A stretch of 64,000 bases of DNA from Candidatus Methanoperedentaceae archaeon (lineage in GTDB: Archaea; Halobacteriota; Methanosarcinia; Methanosarcinales; Methanoperedenaceae). Location of the stretch: assembly GCA_003104905.1 (NCBI GenBank), contig PQAS01000055.1, positions 43,571 to 107,570 on the forward strand, written 5' to 3'. This document shows positions 26,915 to 35,896 of the stretch, one piece after another. The notes beneath the pieces were generated by a model. It was not told the DNA's origin and made no database searches. It saw nothing but the letters and a program-made list of their open reading frames with translations. How positions within the stretch are numbered: the first letter of the stretch is position 1; every line of letters starts with the position of its first letter. A program made the translations under genes and the position numbers.

Positions 26915-28409
26915 TCACAGATTGAATTATATCGTACTGGGGAGTATTATTGCGGTGACGAAAAAATATATTGATAAAGTTTATGTAATTCTCGATAAAA
27001 GAGATGACAATATTTCCGATCTTGCTATTTCAATGGGGGTTGAAGTCATTGATCCATCCGGTAATGGGCGTACATTTGAAAGGATAGTCAAATATGGAAA
27101 AGAAAACAATGCAAAATTTGTTGTTACTTTATTCGGTGACGGAACACATGATCCGCGTAATATAAAGGAGCTTATTGATCCTGTGAGAAAAAATGAGGTC
27201 GATGTTTCAGTAGAGTCCTCCAGTGTTGAATTCGGTTCATATGCCGGGAATAATGCCTTATCCTTAATAAAGGGAAAAGCATATCTGGAAACCAAAATCA
27301 ATAATAATATCGGATTTGCGGCATGCAAAATCAATTGCCTCGATAATATCAAATTCTCTAACAATGGAAATAATATTGCGGAAATGATGCTGTCTCATGC
27401 CAGGAATAATAGTCTTAGAGTTAAATATTTGGATTTGAATAAAGATAAGTATTTTGGATTGCTTAATCTTTATAAAATCAGTGTGGTGGTTCCTGCATAC
27501 AATGAGGAATTACTCATTGAAGAAACAGTCAATGGCATCCCGAAATATGTTGAAAGGATCTACATTGTGGACGATTGCAGTAAAGACAGGACTCCTGAGA
27601 TTATTGCAGGGATGAAAGATCCCAGGATAGTTTCTATCCGCCATGAGAAGAATAGCGGAGTAGGGGCAGCAATTATCACAGGTTATAAACAATCCTTGAA
27701 GGATAATATGGATATTGTGGCCGTTATGGCCGGAGATAACCAGATGGACCCGGACCAGCTGCCAGGTCTTATTATGCCGATCATAGATGGAAAGGCCGAC
27801 TACACCAAAGGGAACAGGCTCATCAGCAAGGAATTTCGCAGTGGTATGAGCAGGTGGAGATTTATTGGCAATGCGATGCTTTCTTTTATTACGAAGATCG
27901 GATGCGGATATTGGCATATCATGGACCCGCAGAATGGATACACTGCGATTTCAAGGCATGCGCTGGAAGTCATTGATCTGGATTCAATTTATACTTATTA
28001 CGGTTACTGTAACGACTTGCTGATAAAACTTAATACGTTTGAAATGAGAGTGATGGATATAGTCATGCCTGCACGCTATGGCAGGGAGACGTCCAAGATC
28101 AAATATAGCAAGTATATTATGAAAGTAGCGCCCATGATCTTCAGTGGATTCCTGTGGAGACTAAAAACAAAGTATGTGCTCCTGAATTTCCATCCCCTGG
28201 TGTTCTTTTATCTTGCAAGCATGGTACTTTTGCCTTTTGGGGTGCTTTTCAGCATCTGGATATTGATCGAAAAAATATATCATCTTCCGGTGTCGCAGAA
28301 TTTCCCGCTGCTTGCTGTTTTCATAACACTGATGGGAGTTCAGCTTCTTCTGTTTGCAATGCTGTTTGATATGCAGGCGGATAAGAGCAAGGGCTTATCC
28401 GGCAATTGA
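26892..28409 (+). CDS. Tandem GT2 glycosyltransferase: degenerate module + active module + two helices
   Basis: 505 residues. Residues ~1-190 resemble a GT2 domain but lack the AFNEE start and the DDGS motif, keeping FGDGTHDPRNI. Residues ~196-400 are a full GT2 domain: VVPAYNEELLIEE, VDDCSKDRTPE, MAGDNQMDPDQL, DPQNGYTAI. Two membrane segments follow (PLVFFYLASMVLLPFGVLF; FPLLAVFITLMGVQLLLFAM). ATG 26892 is preceded by GGTGGAGGA. The first half looks like an inactive duplicate, possibly for binding; the second probably glycosylates a lipid carrier. Confidence 0.85.
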   Translation: MTSIGIINHRLNYIVLGSIIAVTKKYIDKVYVILDKRDDNISDLAISMGVEVIDPSGNGRTFERIVKYGKENNAKFVVTLFGDGTHDPRNIKELIDPVRKNEVDVSVESSSVEFGSYAGNNALSLIKGKAYLETKINNNIGFAACKINCLDNIKFSNNGNNIAEMMLSHARNNSLRVKYLDLNKDKYFGLLNLYKISVVVPAYNEELLIEETVNGIPKYVERIYIVDDCSKDRTPEIIAGMKDPRIVSIRHEKNSGVGAAIITGYKQSLKDNMDIVAVMAGDNQMDPDQLPGLIMPIIDGKADYTKGNRLISKEFRSGMSRWRFIGNAMLSFITKIGCGYWHIMDPQNGYTAISRHALEVIDLDSIYTYYGYCNDLLIKLNTFEMRVMDIVMPARYGRETSKIKYSKYIMKVAPMIFSGFLWRLKTKYVLLNFHPLVFFYLASMVLLPFGVLFSIWILIEKIYHLPVSQNFPLLAVFITLMGVQLLLFAMLFDMQADKSKGLSGN

Positions 28410-28423
28410 AGTCGCAGAAGAAT

Positions 28424-28771
28424 CACCTCAAGGTATCAGGTGAACTATCAATTAGAGAGCAGCCATTAAAAAATAATTAATTTGAAAAAAAGTCCTGCAG
28501 TAAAAACTATGCCCCTCGATTTCACCCTCACAAAATTCTGTTCCCTGCGTGCAGCAGTAGCAGAAAACTACCCCACCTTGATTCTATCTGAATATTTCGA
28601 AGGCGCAACCCTCCTGCCGGAGCGATTTGCGATCATGCGCCACGACATACACAGGAGGGCGGAGAGGGCGCTTTTTACGGCGAGGGTAGAAGAAGAGGCG
28701 GGAATAATGGCGACGTATTATTTCAGGAAGTATGGAAGTGCGTTTCGTCCTGATATTATAAGGGAGATTGA
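28424..28771 (+). repeat. Deacetylase 5' module, copy A
   Basis: From CACCTCAAGG (28424) through the deacetylase start to about 28771, related to the segments from 29470 (copy B) and 30923 (copy C). It opens with a small inverted repeat, CACCT...AGGTG. The ~147 bp that precede this point in copies B and C are missing here, where the GT2 gene ends instead. Similarity stops abruptly at AGGGAGATTGA, beyond which toxin sequence begins. Confidence 0.8.
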
Positions 28772-28973
28772 AGAGGTTTTCAAGAATGAACCAAAGTTCA
28801 GGCGCGGACCTAAAGGAAATTATATTGATGAAAACATATATTATGCATTTGGGAGAACAGATGCGAATCGACTACTATTTACGGTCTTTATTTTTAAGAG
28901 AAATAACGAAGCTTTAATAATAAGTGCAAGAGAAATGGACTATAAGGAAAAATCCGCATATTCAAAGTTATGA
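28509..28973 (+). pseudogene. Chimera: deacetylase N-terminus fused in frame to a BrnT-like toxin C-terminus
   Basis: The first ~88 residues from ATG 28509 (MPLDFTLTKFCSL...FAIMRHDIHRR) match copies B and C of a polysaccharide deacetylase N-terminus. From about 28772 the frame continues as the end of a BrnT-type toxin (EEVFKNEPKFRRGPKGNY, AFGRTD, ALIISAREMD). The toxin's normal first ~25 residues are missing and no start lies inside, so neither parent enzyme is complete. The antitoxin gene follows with a 4-bp overlap. Probably a recombination scar; whether the fusion is made or active is unknown. Confidence 0.75.
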
Positions 28974-29230
28974 CAAAAAGAATTCCTGATTTTAAATCCC
29001 TGGAAGAAGCAGCAGAATACTGGGATACTCATAGTTTTGCTGATCATATAGAGGATACTGAACCGGTAGAAATCGAGGTGAGCCTTACTCGGCGACGAAT
29101 TATTTTTGAAATTGATAACGATATGCTTGAAAAACTTAAGAAAATCGCCCATAAGAAAAAGAAGGGCTATGATAAACGGATCAGTTCGTGGATACGCGAA
29201 AAAATAATCCAAGAGGCTTCAAAAAATTAA
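28970..29230 (+). CDS. BrnA-like CopG-family antitoxin
   Basis: 86 residues. FKSLEEAAEYWDTHSFADH is the opening of the CopG-type antitoxin family found with BrnT; the C-terminal DNDMLEKLKKIAHKKKKGYDKRISSWIREKI reads as the DNA-binding ribbon-helix-helix. Overlaps the chimeric toxin by 4 bp. With a decapitated toxin it may now be an orphan antitoxin or local repressor. Confidence 0.8.
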   Translation: MTKRIPDFKSLEEAAEYWDTHSFADHIEDTEPVEIEVSLTRRRIIFEIDNDMLEKLKKIAHKKKKGYDKRISSWIREKIIQEASKN

Positions 29231-29322
29231 AACCCTTCTTCTGATAAACAGGATACGATATTATTGGTAATCCTCTTGGAATAAATATAATTTTTTACTC
29301 AAATTATATATTCATAAAGTCA

Positions 29323-29890
29323 TGGCGCCTCTGCGATCCCCGGACACCCCCATAGCTCCAAAAAGCCATCATGCGAATGTATATTCGTGACCGAAAGGAT
29401 TAAATTAATGGCAGATATTTGAAATAAACGACATTATGAAAATAATGGTGGTATAAATTAATTATAGGGCACCTCAAGGTATCAGGTGAACTATCAATTA
29501 CAGCCATTGAAAAACAATTAATTTGAAAAAAGTCCTGCAGTATAAAAACCATGTCCCTTGATTTCACCCTCACAAAATTCCGCTCCCTCTGCTGTGCTGT
29601 AGCGCAGCACTACCCCACCCTGACACTTTCCGAGTACTTCCAGGGAAAGGATCTGCCAACGCGTTTTGCTATGATGCGCCATGATATCGACAGGAAGCCG
29701 AAGAATGCGCTTTTTACGGCGAGGGTAGAAGCAGAGTAGGGAATAAGGGCGACGTATTATTTCAGGGGTATGGAAGTGCATATCGACCTGAGATCATGAG
29801 GGAAATTGAGGGAATGGGGCAAGAGGTTAGGTATCATTATGAGGTGCTGGGGAAGGCGAAGGGGGATCAAGGGCTGTATGTTCGAAAATG
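29323..29890 (+). repeat. Deacetylase 5' module with leader, copy B
   Basis: Nearly identical to the segment from 30776 (copy C), offset 1453 bp. Holds ~147 bp of non-coding leader (GGCGCCTCTGCGATCCCCGG, then the palindrome CGAAT-GTAT-ATTCG, then GGTGGTATAAATTAATTA), the part shared with copy A, and the deacetylase 5' part. Similarity decays with small gaps after ~29865. Confidence 0.85.
29551..29890 (+). pseudogene. Deacetylase remnant, copy B
   Basis: ATG 29551 opens MSLDFTLTKFRSLCCAVAQH and runs 62 codons to TAG 29737, where copy C has GCG in the same place: a point nonsense change. Homology to copy C continues past the stop (TATTATTTCAGG...GAGGTGCTGGGGAAG) with several short deletions, then ends before an AbrB/PIN module. 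Clearly non-functional. Confidence 0.85.
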
Positions 29891-30002
29891 CTGATCCTGG
29901 TCACATGTTATCATCCCAGGAAAATCGTCGGCCTGTGGAAAGGAAACTATGCATACTAAAGATTTATAGTGGTCTGAACCATAACTTAGATCGGCGTTTG
30001 AT

Positions 30003-30227
30003 ATGGAAGTAATTCATAGCAAGATAACTAGAAATAAACAGATTCAAATTCCTGAAAAAATCCTGGATATGTTGGGTCTTAAATCAGGAGAAAACATCCG
30101 AATGACGGTGATCAATAATAAACTGATTGTTGAGGCATCTACAGATCTGGTAGAGGGGCTCACAGGAATAATAGAAATCAAAGAAACAGAGGCGAAGAAG
30201 CTTATCGAAGCTGAAGAGTGGTACTGA
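30003..30227 (+). CDS. AbrB-family antitoxin
   Basis: 74 residues; swapped-hairpin AbrB domain at the N-terminus (HSKITRNKQIQIPEKILDMLGLKSGENIRM) and an acidic tail (ETEAKKLIEAEEWY) that would contact the toxin. Its stop is directly followed by the PIN toxin start (30228), the usual VapBC layout. Probably represses its own operon; the promoter likely lies within 29890-30000. Confidence 0.88.
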   Translation: MEVIHSKITRNKQIQIPEKILDMLGLKSGENIRMTVINNKLIVEASTDLVEGLTGIIEIKETEAKKLIEAEEWY

Positions 30228-30722
30228 ATGTCCCTATCCATGATTCCAAAAGGGACAAATGTATACATAGATGCCAATATATTTCTTTTTGTGGCGTTCA
30301 AGCAGAAATACATTGAAGATTGTAAGGATTTTTTGAAGAAAATTTATGAAAAAGAAATAAATGGTTTTCTCTCTATTGTGGTTCTAGATGAGGTACTTTT
30401 TAAACTTATCCAGGCTGAAGCTTCAGGTAAATTTAAAATTCCAATGAACTCAACAGTGCAATTTTTAAAAGAGAATCCTGATAGAATCACGGAGTTGAGC
30501 AAATGCTGGGATGCTCTAAGCAGGATTTTATCGTTGAATATTACTATTCTGGATGTGCCAAAAGATTTTCAACTCGTTATAAATAGTTGCCGGGAATATA
30601 AATTAATGACAAGGGATGCACTGCATATAGCTGTGATGAAAATGAATGGAATAACGCATATAGCAACTGCTGATGGAGATTTCAAAAGAGTGCGGGGAAT
30701 AAACATCTGGATGCCTTTATAA
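30228..30722 (+). CDS. PIN-domain ribonuclease toxin (VapC-like)
   Basis: 164 residues. The acidic active-site residues of PIN nucleases are visible: VYIDANIF, VLDEVLFK, TRDALHIAVM and TADGDF. In VapC toxins this domain cuts tRNA or rRNA and is held inactive by the AbrB-type partner. ATG 30228 directly abuts the antitoxin stop. Inserted between deacetylase copies B and C. Confidence 0.9.
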   Translation: MSLSMIPKGTNVYIDANIFLFVAFKQKYIEDCKDFLKKIYEKEINGFLSIVVLDEVLFKLIQAEASGKFKIPMNSTVQFLKENPDRITELSKCWDALSRILSLNITILDVPKDFQLVINSCREYKLMTRDALHIAVMKMNGITHIATADGDFKRVRGINIWMPL

Positions 30723-30775
30723 TGTTGTATTCAAAATGTCAGTTTTTAATCTTAACTTATATCTTTCAAAAGTTC

Positions 30776-31343
30776 TGGCGCCTCTGCGATCCCCGGACAC
30801 CCCCATAGCTCCAAAAAGCCATCATGCGAATGTATATTCGTGACCGAAAGGATTAAATTAATGGCAGATATTTGAAATAAACGACATTATGAAAATAATG
30901 GTGGTATAAATTAATTATAGGGCACCTCAAGGTATCAGGTGAGCTATCAATTACAGCCATTGAAAAAAATTAATTTGAAAAAAAGTCCTGCAGTAAAAAC
31001 TATGCCCCTCGATTTCACCCTCACAAAATTCCGCTCCCTCTGCTGTGCTGTAGCGCAGCACTACCCCACCCTGACACTTTCCGAGTACTTCCAGGGAAAG
31101 GATATGCCAACGCGTTTTGCAATGATGCGCCATGATATCGACAGGAAGCCGGAGAATGCGCTTTTTACGGCGAGGGTAGAAGAAGAGGCGGGAATAAGGG
31201 CGACGTATTATTTCAGGAGGTATGGAAGCGCTTTTCGTCCTGAGATCATAAGGGAGATTGAGGGAATGGGGCACGAGGTTGGGTATCATTATGAGGTGCT
31301 GGGGAAGGCGAAGGGGGATCGTGAGAGGGCTATAGGGATGTTT
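30776..31343 (+). repeat. Deacetylase 5' module with leader, copy C
   Basis: Same order of elements as copy B from TGGCGCCTCTGCG (30776) through the palindrome CGAAT-GTAT-ATTCG and the deacetylase start. This copy has an intact reading frame and leads into the amidotransferase gene. Confidence 0.85.
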
Positions 31344-31424
31344 GAGCATGAGCTGGGGGAGTTCAGGGAGATATGCGATGCTGTGTTTGATCTGCAGAAA
31401 AGCAATGACAAGGTGATTAAATAG
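31002..31424 (+). CDS. Truncated polysaccharide deacetylase-like protein, copy C
   Basis: 140 residues from ATG 31002 (MPLDFTLTKFRSL). Contains FAMMRHDIDRKPENALFTARVEEEAGIRATYYF (NodB first motif) and GHEVGYHYE (zinc-ligand region) but ends with ICDAVFDLQKSNDKVIK, about half the usual family length, lacking the later catalytic motifs. GTG 30939 would extend it by 21 residues but copies agree best from the ATG. Its stop TAG overlaps the GTG of the amidotransferase gene by one base, so it may be kept as a translated leader. Enzyme activity is doubtful. Confidence 0.65.
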   Translation: MPLDFTLTKFRSLCCAVAQHYPTLTLSEYFQGKDMPTRFAMMRHDIDRKPENALFTARVEEEAGIRATYYFRRYGSAFRPEIIREIEGMGHEVGYHYEVLGKAKGDRERAIGMFEHELGEFREICDAVFDLQKSNDKVIK

Positions 31425-33442
31425 TGTGCGGTATTTTTGGAATAACGATAAAAGAGGATTCAAATATTAATAGGAAGCAACTGACTTCAATAGTTAATAA
31501 TTTATTCAAGCTTTCCGAATCCAGGGGTAAAGAAGCAGCAGGTATTGCTATTCATTCGGATAATAATATTAAGGTTTTCAAGCAACCAACGTCTGCCTCG
31601 GAAATGGTTCGAAGCAATCAATATAAAAAAATCTTTGAAGATTCGATTCCATCAAATGGCAATTATAATCGTCCAATAAGTATAATAGGTCATTCTCGAT
31701 TGGTAACTAATGGTGTTAAACAAATCAATGAAAATAATCAACCGATAATTAAAGATGACATAGTTGGGTTTCATAATGGCATCATTGTGAATGATATTGA
31801 TCTGTGGAAAACATATCCCTCAATGAATCGAGAGTATGAAGTAGATACAGAAGTGATTCTTACTTTGATTCGTTATTTTTATGGCAATCAAAAATCACTT
31901 GTCGGTGCTACTCGTAATTTTTTTAAAATTATGAAAGGTACTGCATCCATAGCATTATTATTCTGTGAAATTAATCAATTATTGTTAGCTTCAAATAATG
32001 GTTCACTTTATATATGCACGAACGAGAATCAGAACATAGTAGTATTTTCGTCAGAATTGCAAATACTCAATAAATTAATACAGAAAGAAAGTAAACTAAG
32101 AAAGGTTTTGGGAAAATATTCAATATTCCAGATTAAACCTGGAGACACATTCCTTCTAAATCTGGATACAGTAGCTCTGAAGAAAATAGGTTCAAGCGAA
32201 GATGCTGATGTTTATGTTTCATCTGAGAACGATAAAAATGTAAAAGAAATTGTTGATGTTTCTCCAATTAACAAACAAATCATTCAATCTAATGGCAATC
32301 AAACTTTAACTCATGAAAATTTATCTAATAAACTTATTTATCAACCACCATCAAAGATTGCATTAAAGCGTTGTACAAAATGTATTTTACCTGCAACGAT
32401 GCCATTTATTGAATTTGATGAGGAAGGAGTTTGTAATTATTGTCGAAGTTATAAAAAAATAGAAATAAAAGATAATGTCTCTTTAGAGAAATTTATTGAA
32501 AAATATCGTAACAAAACTGGTGATCCAGAATGTATTCTAACTTTTAGCGGTGGCAGGGATAGTAGTTATGGATTACATTATATCGAGAATGTCCTTAAAT
32601 TGAATTCGATTGCCTACACCTATGATTGGGGTATGGTGACTGATCTTGCGCGAAGAAATATTGCAAGAATGTGTGGTAAACTCGGTGTTGAACATATATT
32701 GGTTTCGGCAGATATTATAAAAAAAAGAGAAAATGTGAGAAAAAATGTAACAGCATGGCTTAAAAATCCAGACTTAGGGATGATCCCATTATTTATGGCG
32801 GGAGATAAGCAATATTTTTATTATGCAAACAAATTAATGGAAGATACTGGGATTGAATTAGTTATTTTATGTGAGAATATGCTTGAGAATACTTTTTTCA
32901 AAACTGGGTACTGTGGAATAAGACCACGATTTGGAAATGAGCACACATATTCACTTGGTGTGCAAAACAAAATAAAATTGATTAAGTACTATATTGGGCA
33001 ATTTGTCAAGAATCCTTCATATATAAATTCATCCCTTTTTGACACTGCATGGGCTTATTTTTCGTATTACTTGATGCCACATGAATATTTAAATTTATAT
33101 AGATATGTTAAGTGGGATGAACAAGAAATAGAATCTACGCTTATCAGTGAATATGATTGGGAAGTAGCCACTGATACAAAAAGTACATGGAGGATCGGCG
33201 ATGGTACTGCTGCTTTTTATAACTACATATATTACGCGATGACAGGTTTTACTGAGAATGATACATTTCGGAGTAATCAAATTCGGGAAGGTATAATCAC
33301 CAGAGAAGAAGCTTTGAGATTAATAGAAGAAGAGAATAAACCAAGGTATGAAGCTATCAAGTGGTATTGTGACACTATTGGCATTGATTTTGCTGAAACG
33401 GTAGATACAATAAATTCAATTCCGAAGCTTTATAATATTTAA
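31424..33442 (+). CDS. Fused class II glutamine amidotransferase + PP-loop N-acetyl sugar amidotransferase (WbpG-like)
   Basis: 672 residues, GTG start. Cys2 after the initiator (MCGIFGI) is the Ntn nucleophile of a class II glutaminase; GHSRLVTNG and HNGIIVND are further glutaminase motifs (residues ~1-250). From ~316, RCTKCILPATMPFIEFDE and GVCNYC give two CxxC pairs, and at ~371 LTFSGGRDSSYGL is the PP-loop: the WbpG/PseA-type N-acetyl sugar amidotransferase. Known WbpG systems draw ammonia from separate HisH/HisF-like proteins; here the glutaminase is built in. Likely converts an N-acetyl to an acetamidino group on a UDP-uronate. First gene of an AT-rich operon. Confidence 0.87.
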   Translation: MCGIFGITIKEDSNINRKQLTSIVNNLFKLSESRGKEAAGIAIHSDNNIKVFKQPTSASEMVRSNQYKKIFEDSIPSNGNYNRPISIIGHSRLVTNGVKQINENNQPIIKDDIVGFHNGIIVNDIDLWKTYPSMNREYEVDTEVILTLIRYFYGNQKSLVGATRNFFKIMKGTASIALLFCEINQLLLASNNGSLYICTNENQNIVVFSSELQILNKLIQKESKLRKVLGKYSIFQIKPGDTFLLNLDTVALKKIGSSEDADVYVSSENDKNVKEIVDVSPINKQIIQSNGNQTLTHENLSNKLIYQPPSKIALKRCTKCILPATMPFIEFDEEGVCNYCRSYKKIEIKDNVSLEKFIEKYRNKTGDPECILTFSGGRDSSYGLHYIENVLKLNSIAYTYDWGMVTDLARRNIARMCGKLGVEHILVSADIIKKRENVRKNVTAWLKNPDLGMIPLFMAGDKQYFYYANKLMEDTGIELVILCENMLENTFFKTGYCGIRPRFGNEHTYSLGVQNKIKLIKYYIGQFVKNPSYINSSLFDTAWAYFSYYLMPHEYLNLYRYVKWDEQEIESTLISEYDWEVATDTKSTWRIGDGTAAFYNYIYYAMTGFTENDTFRSNQIREGIITREEALRLIEEENKPRYEAIKWYCDTIGIDFAETVDTINSIPKLYNI

Positions 33443-33456
33443 TTCTAAGAGTTAAG

Positions 33457-34488
33457 ATGAAAATTTTATTATCAATCGAACATCCAGCTTGGGCACATCA
33501 ATTTAGACACATGATCCGAGAACTTGAAAAGAAAGGTCATATTATAAAAGTTGTCGCAATAAATAAAGACAGGGATCTGGAATTGTTAGATATTTTTAAT
33601 ATAGAATACGATATTATTTCAAACACTTCGGGGAAAAATTTATTTGAAAAAGGAATCATCTTTTTGAAAACAACATTTAAAATTTATCAAATCAGTAAAC
33701 AATTCAAACCCGATATGTATATAGGCAGAGCATCTCCAATGATGTCAATTAACAGTTTTTTATTTAGGAAAAACCACATTATTTTTGAAGATACAGAACA
33801 TTCCACTTTTTGTTTATTTATAGCAAAGCTTTTTACAGATGTTATCATCACTCCAAATTGTTTTAAAAATAATCTTGGTAGAAAACAATTTAGTGTAGAT
33901 GCCTACAAAGAACTTTTTTATCTTCATCCAAATTATTTCACACCAAATCCTAATGTTTTATCTGAATTAAATCTTTCAACACAAGATAAATTCATAATCT
34001 TACGTTTTGTAGCGTGGGACGCTCATCATGATATTGGTCAGCAGGGCATCAAAGGCAAAATAGAGTTTGTAAAGAAGCTGGAGAAATATTGCAGGGTATT
34101 AATCAGCTCAGAGGGGAAATTGGATAAAGAATTGGATAAATATAAGATTGTAGTTTCACCAGAAAAACTACATGATTTGTTATACTATGCAACTTTATAT
34201 GTCGGAGAGGGATCAACAACGGCATCGGAATGCGCAATATTAGGAACCCATGCGATTTATATCAATACTTTAAGATTGGGATATACCGAGGAAGAAGAAA
34301 CAAAGTATAACCTGGTCTATAATTTTTCAGACAAAAATACAATGGAGAAACAGGCGTTTGATAAAGCATTAGAACTGTTGGAGAATAAAGACCTCAGAAA
34401 TGAAGGAAAGAAGAAAAGAGAGAGGTTATTGAAAGATAAGATCGATGTGACCGCATTCATGATCAAATTTATAGAAAATTATCCATAA
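33457..34488 (+). CDS. DUF354 protein (GT-B/epimerase-like)
   Basis: 343 residues. MKILLSIEHPAWAHQFRHMIRELEKKGH and FKPDMYIGRASPMMSI, then FEDTEHS are typical of DUF354; the C-terminal half (LYVGEGSTTASECAILG) is the nucleotide-sugar side of a GT-B fold. Function not established; found in archaeal surface-glycan loci. 14 bp after the amidotransferase gene, same AT-rich composition. Confidence 0.85.
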   Translation: MKILLSIEHPAWAHQFRHMIRELEKKGHIIKVVAINKDRDLELLDIFNIEYDIISNTSGKNLFEKGIIFLKTTFKIYQISKQFKPDMYIGRASPMMSINSFLFRKNHIIFEDTEHSTFCLFIAKLFTDVIITPNCFKNNLGRKQFSVDAYKELFYLHPNYFTPNPNVLSELNLSTQDKFIILRFVAWDAHHDIGQQGIKGKIEFVKKLEKYCRVLISSEGKLDKELDKYKIVVSPEKLHDLLYYATLYVGEGSTTASECAILGTHAIYINTLRLGYTEEEETKYNLVYNFSDKNTMEKQAFDKALELLENKDLRNEGKKKRERLLKDKIDVTAFMIKFIENYP

Positions 34489-34530
34489 AGTTATAACGAC
34501 GCTTTGAAATCGTCACGCTGAGGCAATATT

Positions 34531-35865
34531 ATGAAAGATTTGTGCACAAAAATCAAAAACCAATCTATTAATGTCGGAATCATAGGAATGGGTTATGTAG
34601 GACTTCCACTTGCAATCGCTTTTGCACAAAAGTTCAATGTAGTTGGATATGATATAAGCGAAAAAATTGCCGATCATTTATCAAGAGGTAAATCCCATAT
34701 TCTGGATGTTCCAGATGATTATATAAAAAACTATCTGAACAAATCCTTTTATCCAACAACGAATTATCTAGATCTTGAAAAGTCTGATTTCATTATAATT
34801 TGTGTACCGACACCGCTGACAGAGGAAAAAGAACCAGATTTAAGTTATATAAAAAACGCATGTCAAACTATTGGAAAAATTTTAAGAAAAGGGCAGTTTA
34901 TAATCTTAGAAAGCACAACTTATCCTGGAACAACAGATGAAGTTGCTGTTCCAATACTGGAAGAAACCGGATTAAAAGCAAGAGAAGATTTTGGAGTGGC
35001 ATTTTCTCCAGAGAGGATTGACCCAGGAAATAAGAAATACACTGTGGATAAAATTCCTAAAATTGTGGGTGGGATAAATGAAGACTGCACAGAAATAGCA
35101 GCTATGCTTTATGGATGTATCATTGAAAAAGTAATCAAAGTTAAAGATGCTAAAACAGCAGAATCTGTCAAAATGCTGGAAAATATTTTTAGAAATGTCA
35201 ATATTGCTCTTGCTAATGAATTATGTCTTATTTTTGAAAAAATGGGTATTAATGCATGGGAAGTTATAGATGCAGCAGCGACAAAACCTTATGGTTTCAT
35301 GCCATTTTATCCTGGACCTGGTATTGGTGGTCACTGTATTCCACTTGATCCTTTTTACATGTCCTATGCAGCTAAACGTTATGGTTTTATCCCTCGATTT
35401 ATTGAAACATCTGGGGAAATTAATGAATTTATGAGGGTGCATGCTGTAAATCTAGTGGAGAAAGGATTGAAACAGGTCGATAAGAAGATGTTTGGAGCAA
35501 AAGTTACTGTTATGGGATTAGCATATAAGAAGAATATTGATGATGCGAGAGAATCACCTTCGATTAAGATCATTGAAGAATTGGCAAATCGCGGAGCTAA
35601 AGTCCGAGTTTATGATCCTTATGTAAAATCAATTAAGACGAATGCGGGAGAGTTTCACTCTGAGAAGAATATTGAAGATGGATTGATGGGGGCGGATTGT
35701 ACAGTGTTTGTGGTTGATCATGATGTGTTCCAGGGCATGGAGATTGAGCGAATAAGGGTTTTGGCTGGGTCGCCTATTGTTGTGGATTGCAAAAATATAT
35801 TTAAAAATCAAAAAACTGATTTTAATGAATATTTTGGTATTGGTAAAATAAGCAAAAATGTTTAA
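34531..35865 (+). CDS. Nucleotide-sugar dehydrogenase (WecC/WbpA-like)
   Basis: 444 residues. NAD loop GIIGMGYVGLPLAIAF, ESTTYPGTT, FSPERIDPG, and the catalytic Cys in GPGIGGHCIPLDP. Oxidises C6 of UDP-GlcNAc or UDP-ManNAc to the uronate using two NAD+. A second, more distant dehydrogenase is at 43728-45158; the two may act on different epimers. Gap of 42 bp from DUF354, same strand. Confidence 0.93.
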   Translation: MKDLCTKIKNQSINVGIIGMGYVGLPLAIAFAQKFNVVGYDISEKIADHLSRGKSHILDVPDDYIKNYLNKSFYPTTNYLDLEKSDFIIICVPTPLTEEKEPDLSYIKNACQTIGKILRKGQFIILESTTYPGTTDEVAVPILEETGLKAREDFGVAFSPERIDPGNKKYTVDKIPKIVGGINEDCTEIAAMLYGCIIEKVIKVKDAKTAESVKMLENIFRNVNIALANELCLIFEKMGINAWEVIDAAATKPYGFMPFYPGPGIGGHCIPLDPFYMSYAAKRYGFIPRFIETSGEINEFMRVHAVNLVEKGLKQVDKKMFGAKVTVMGLAYKKNIDDARESPSIKIIEELANRGAKVRVYDPYVKSIKTNAGEFHSEKNIEDGLMGADCTVFVVDHDVFQGMEIERIRVLAGSPIVVDCKNIFKNQKTDFNEYFGIGKISKNV

Positions 35866-35896
35866 ATTTTGTTAGGCAATTAATATGTATTAAAAT

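Noticed and set aside
28424..31424. Insertion sequence causing the deacetylase duplications
   Set aside because: No transposase, terminal inverted repeats or target-site duplications could be found at the copy borders.
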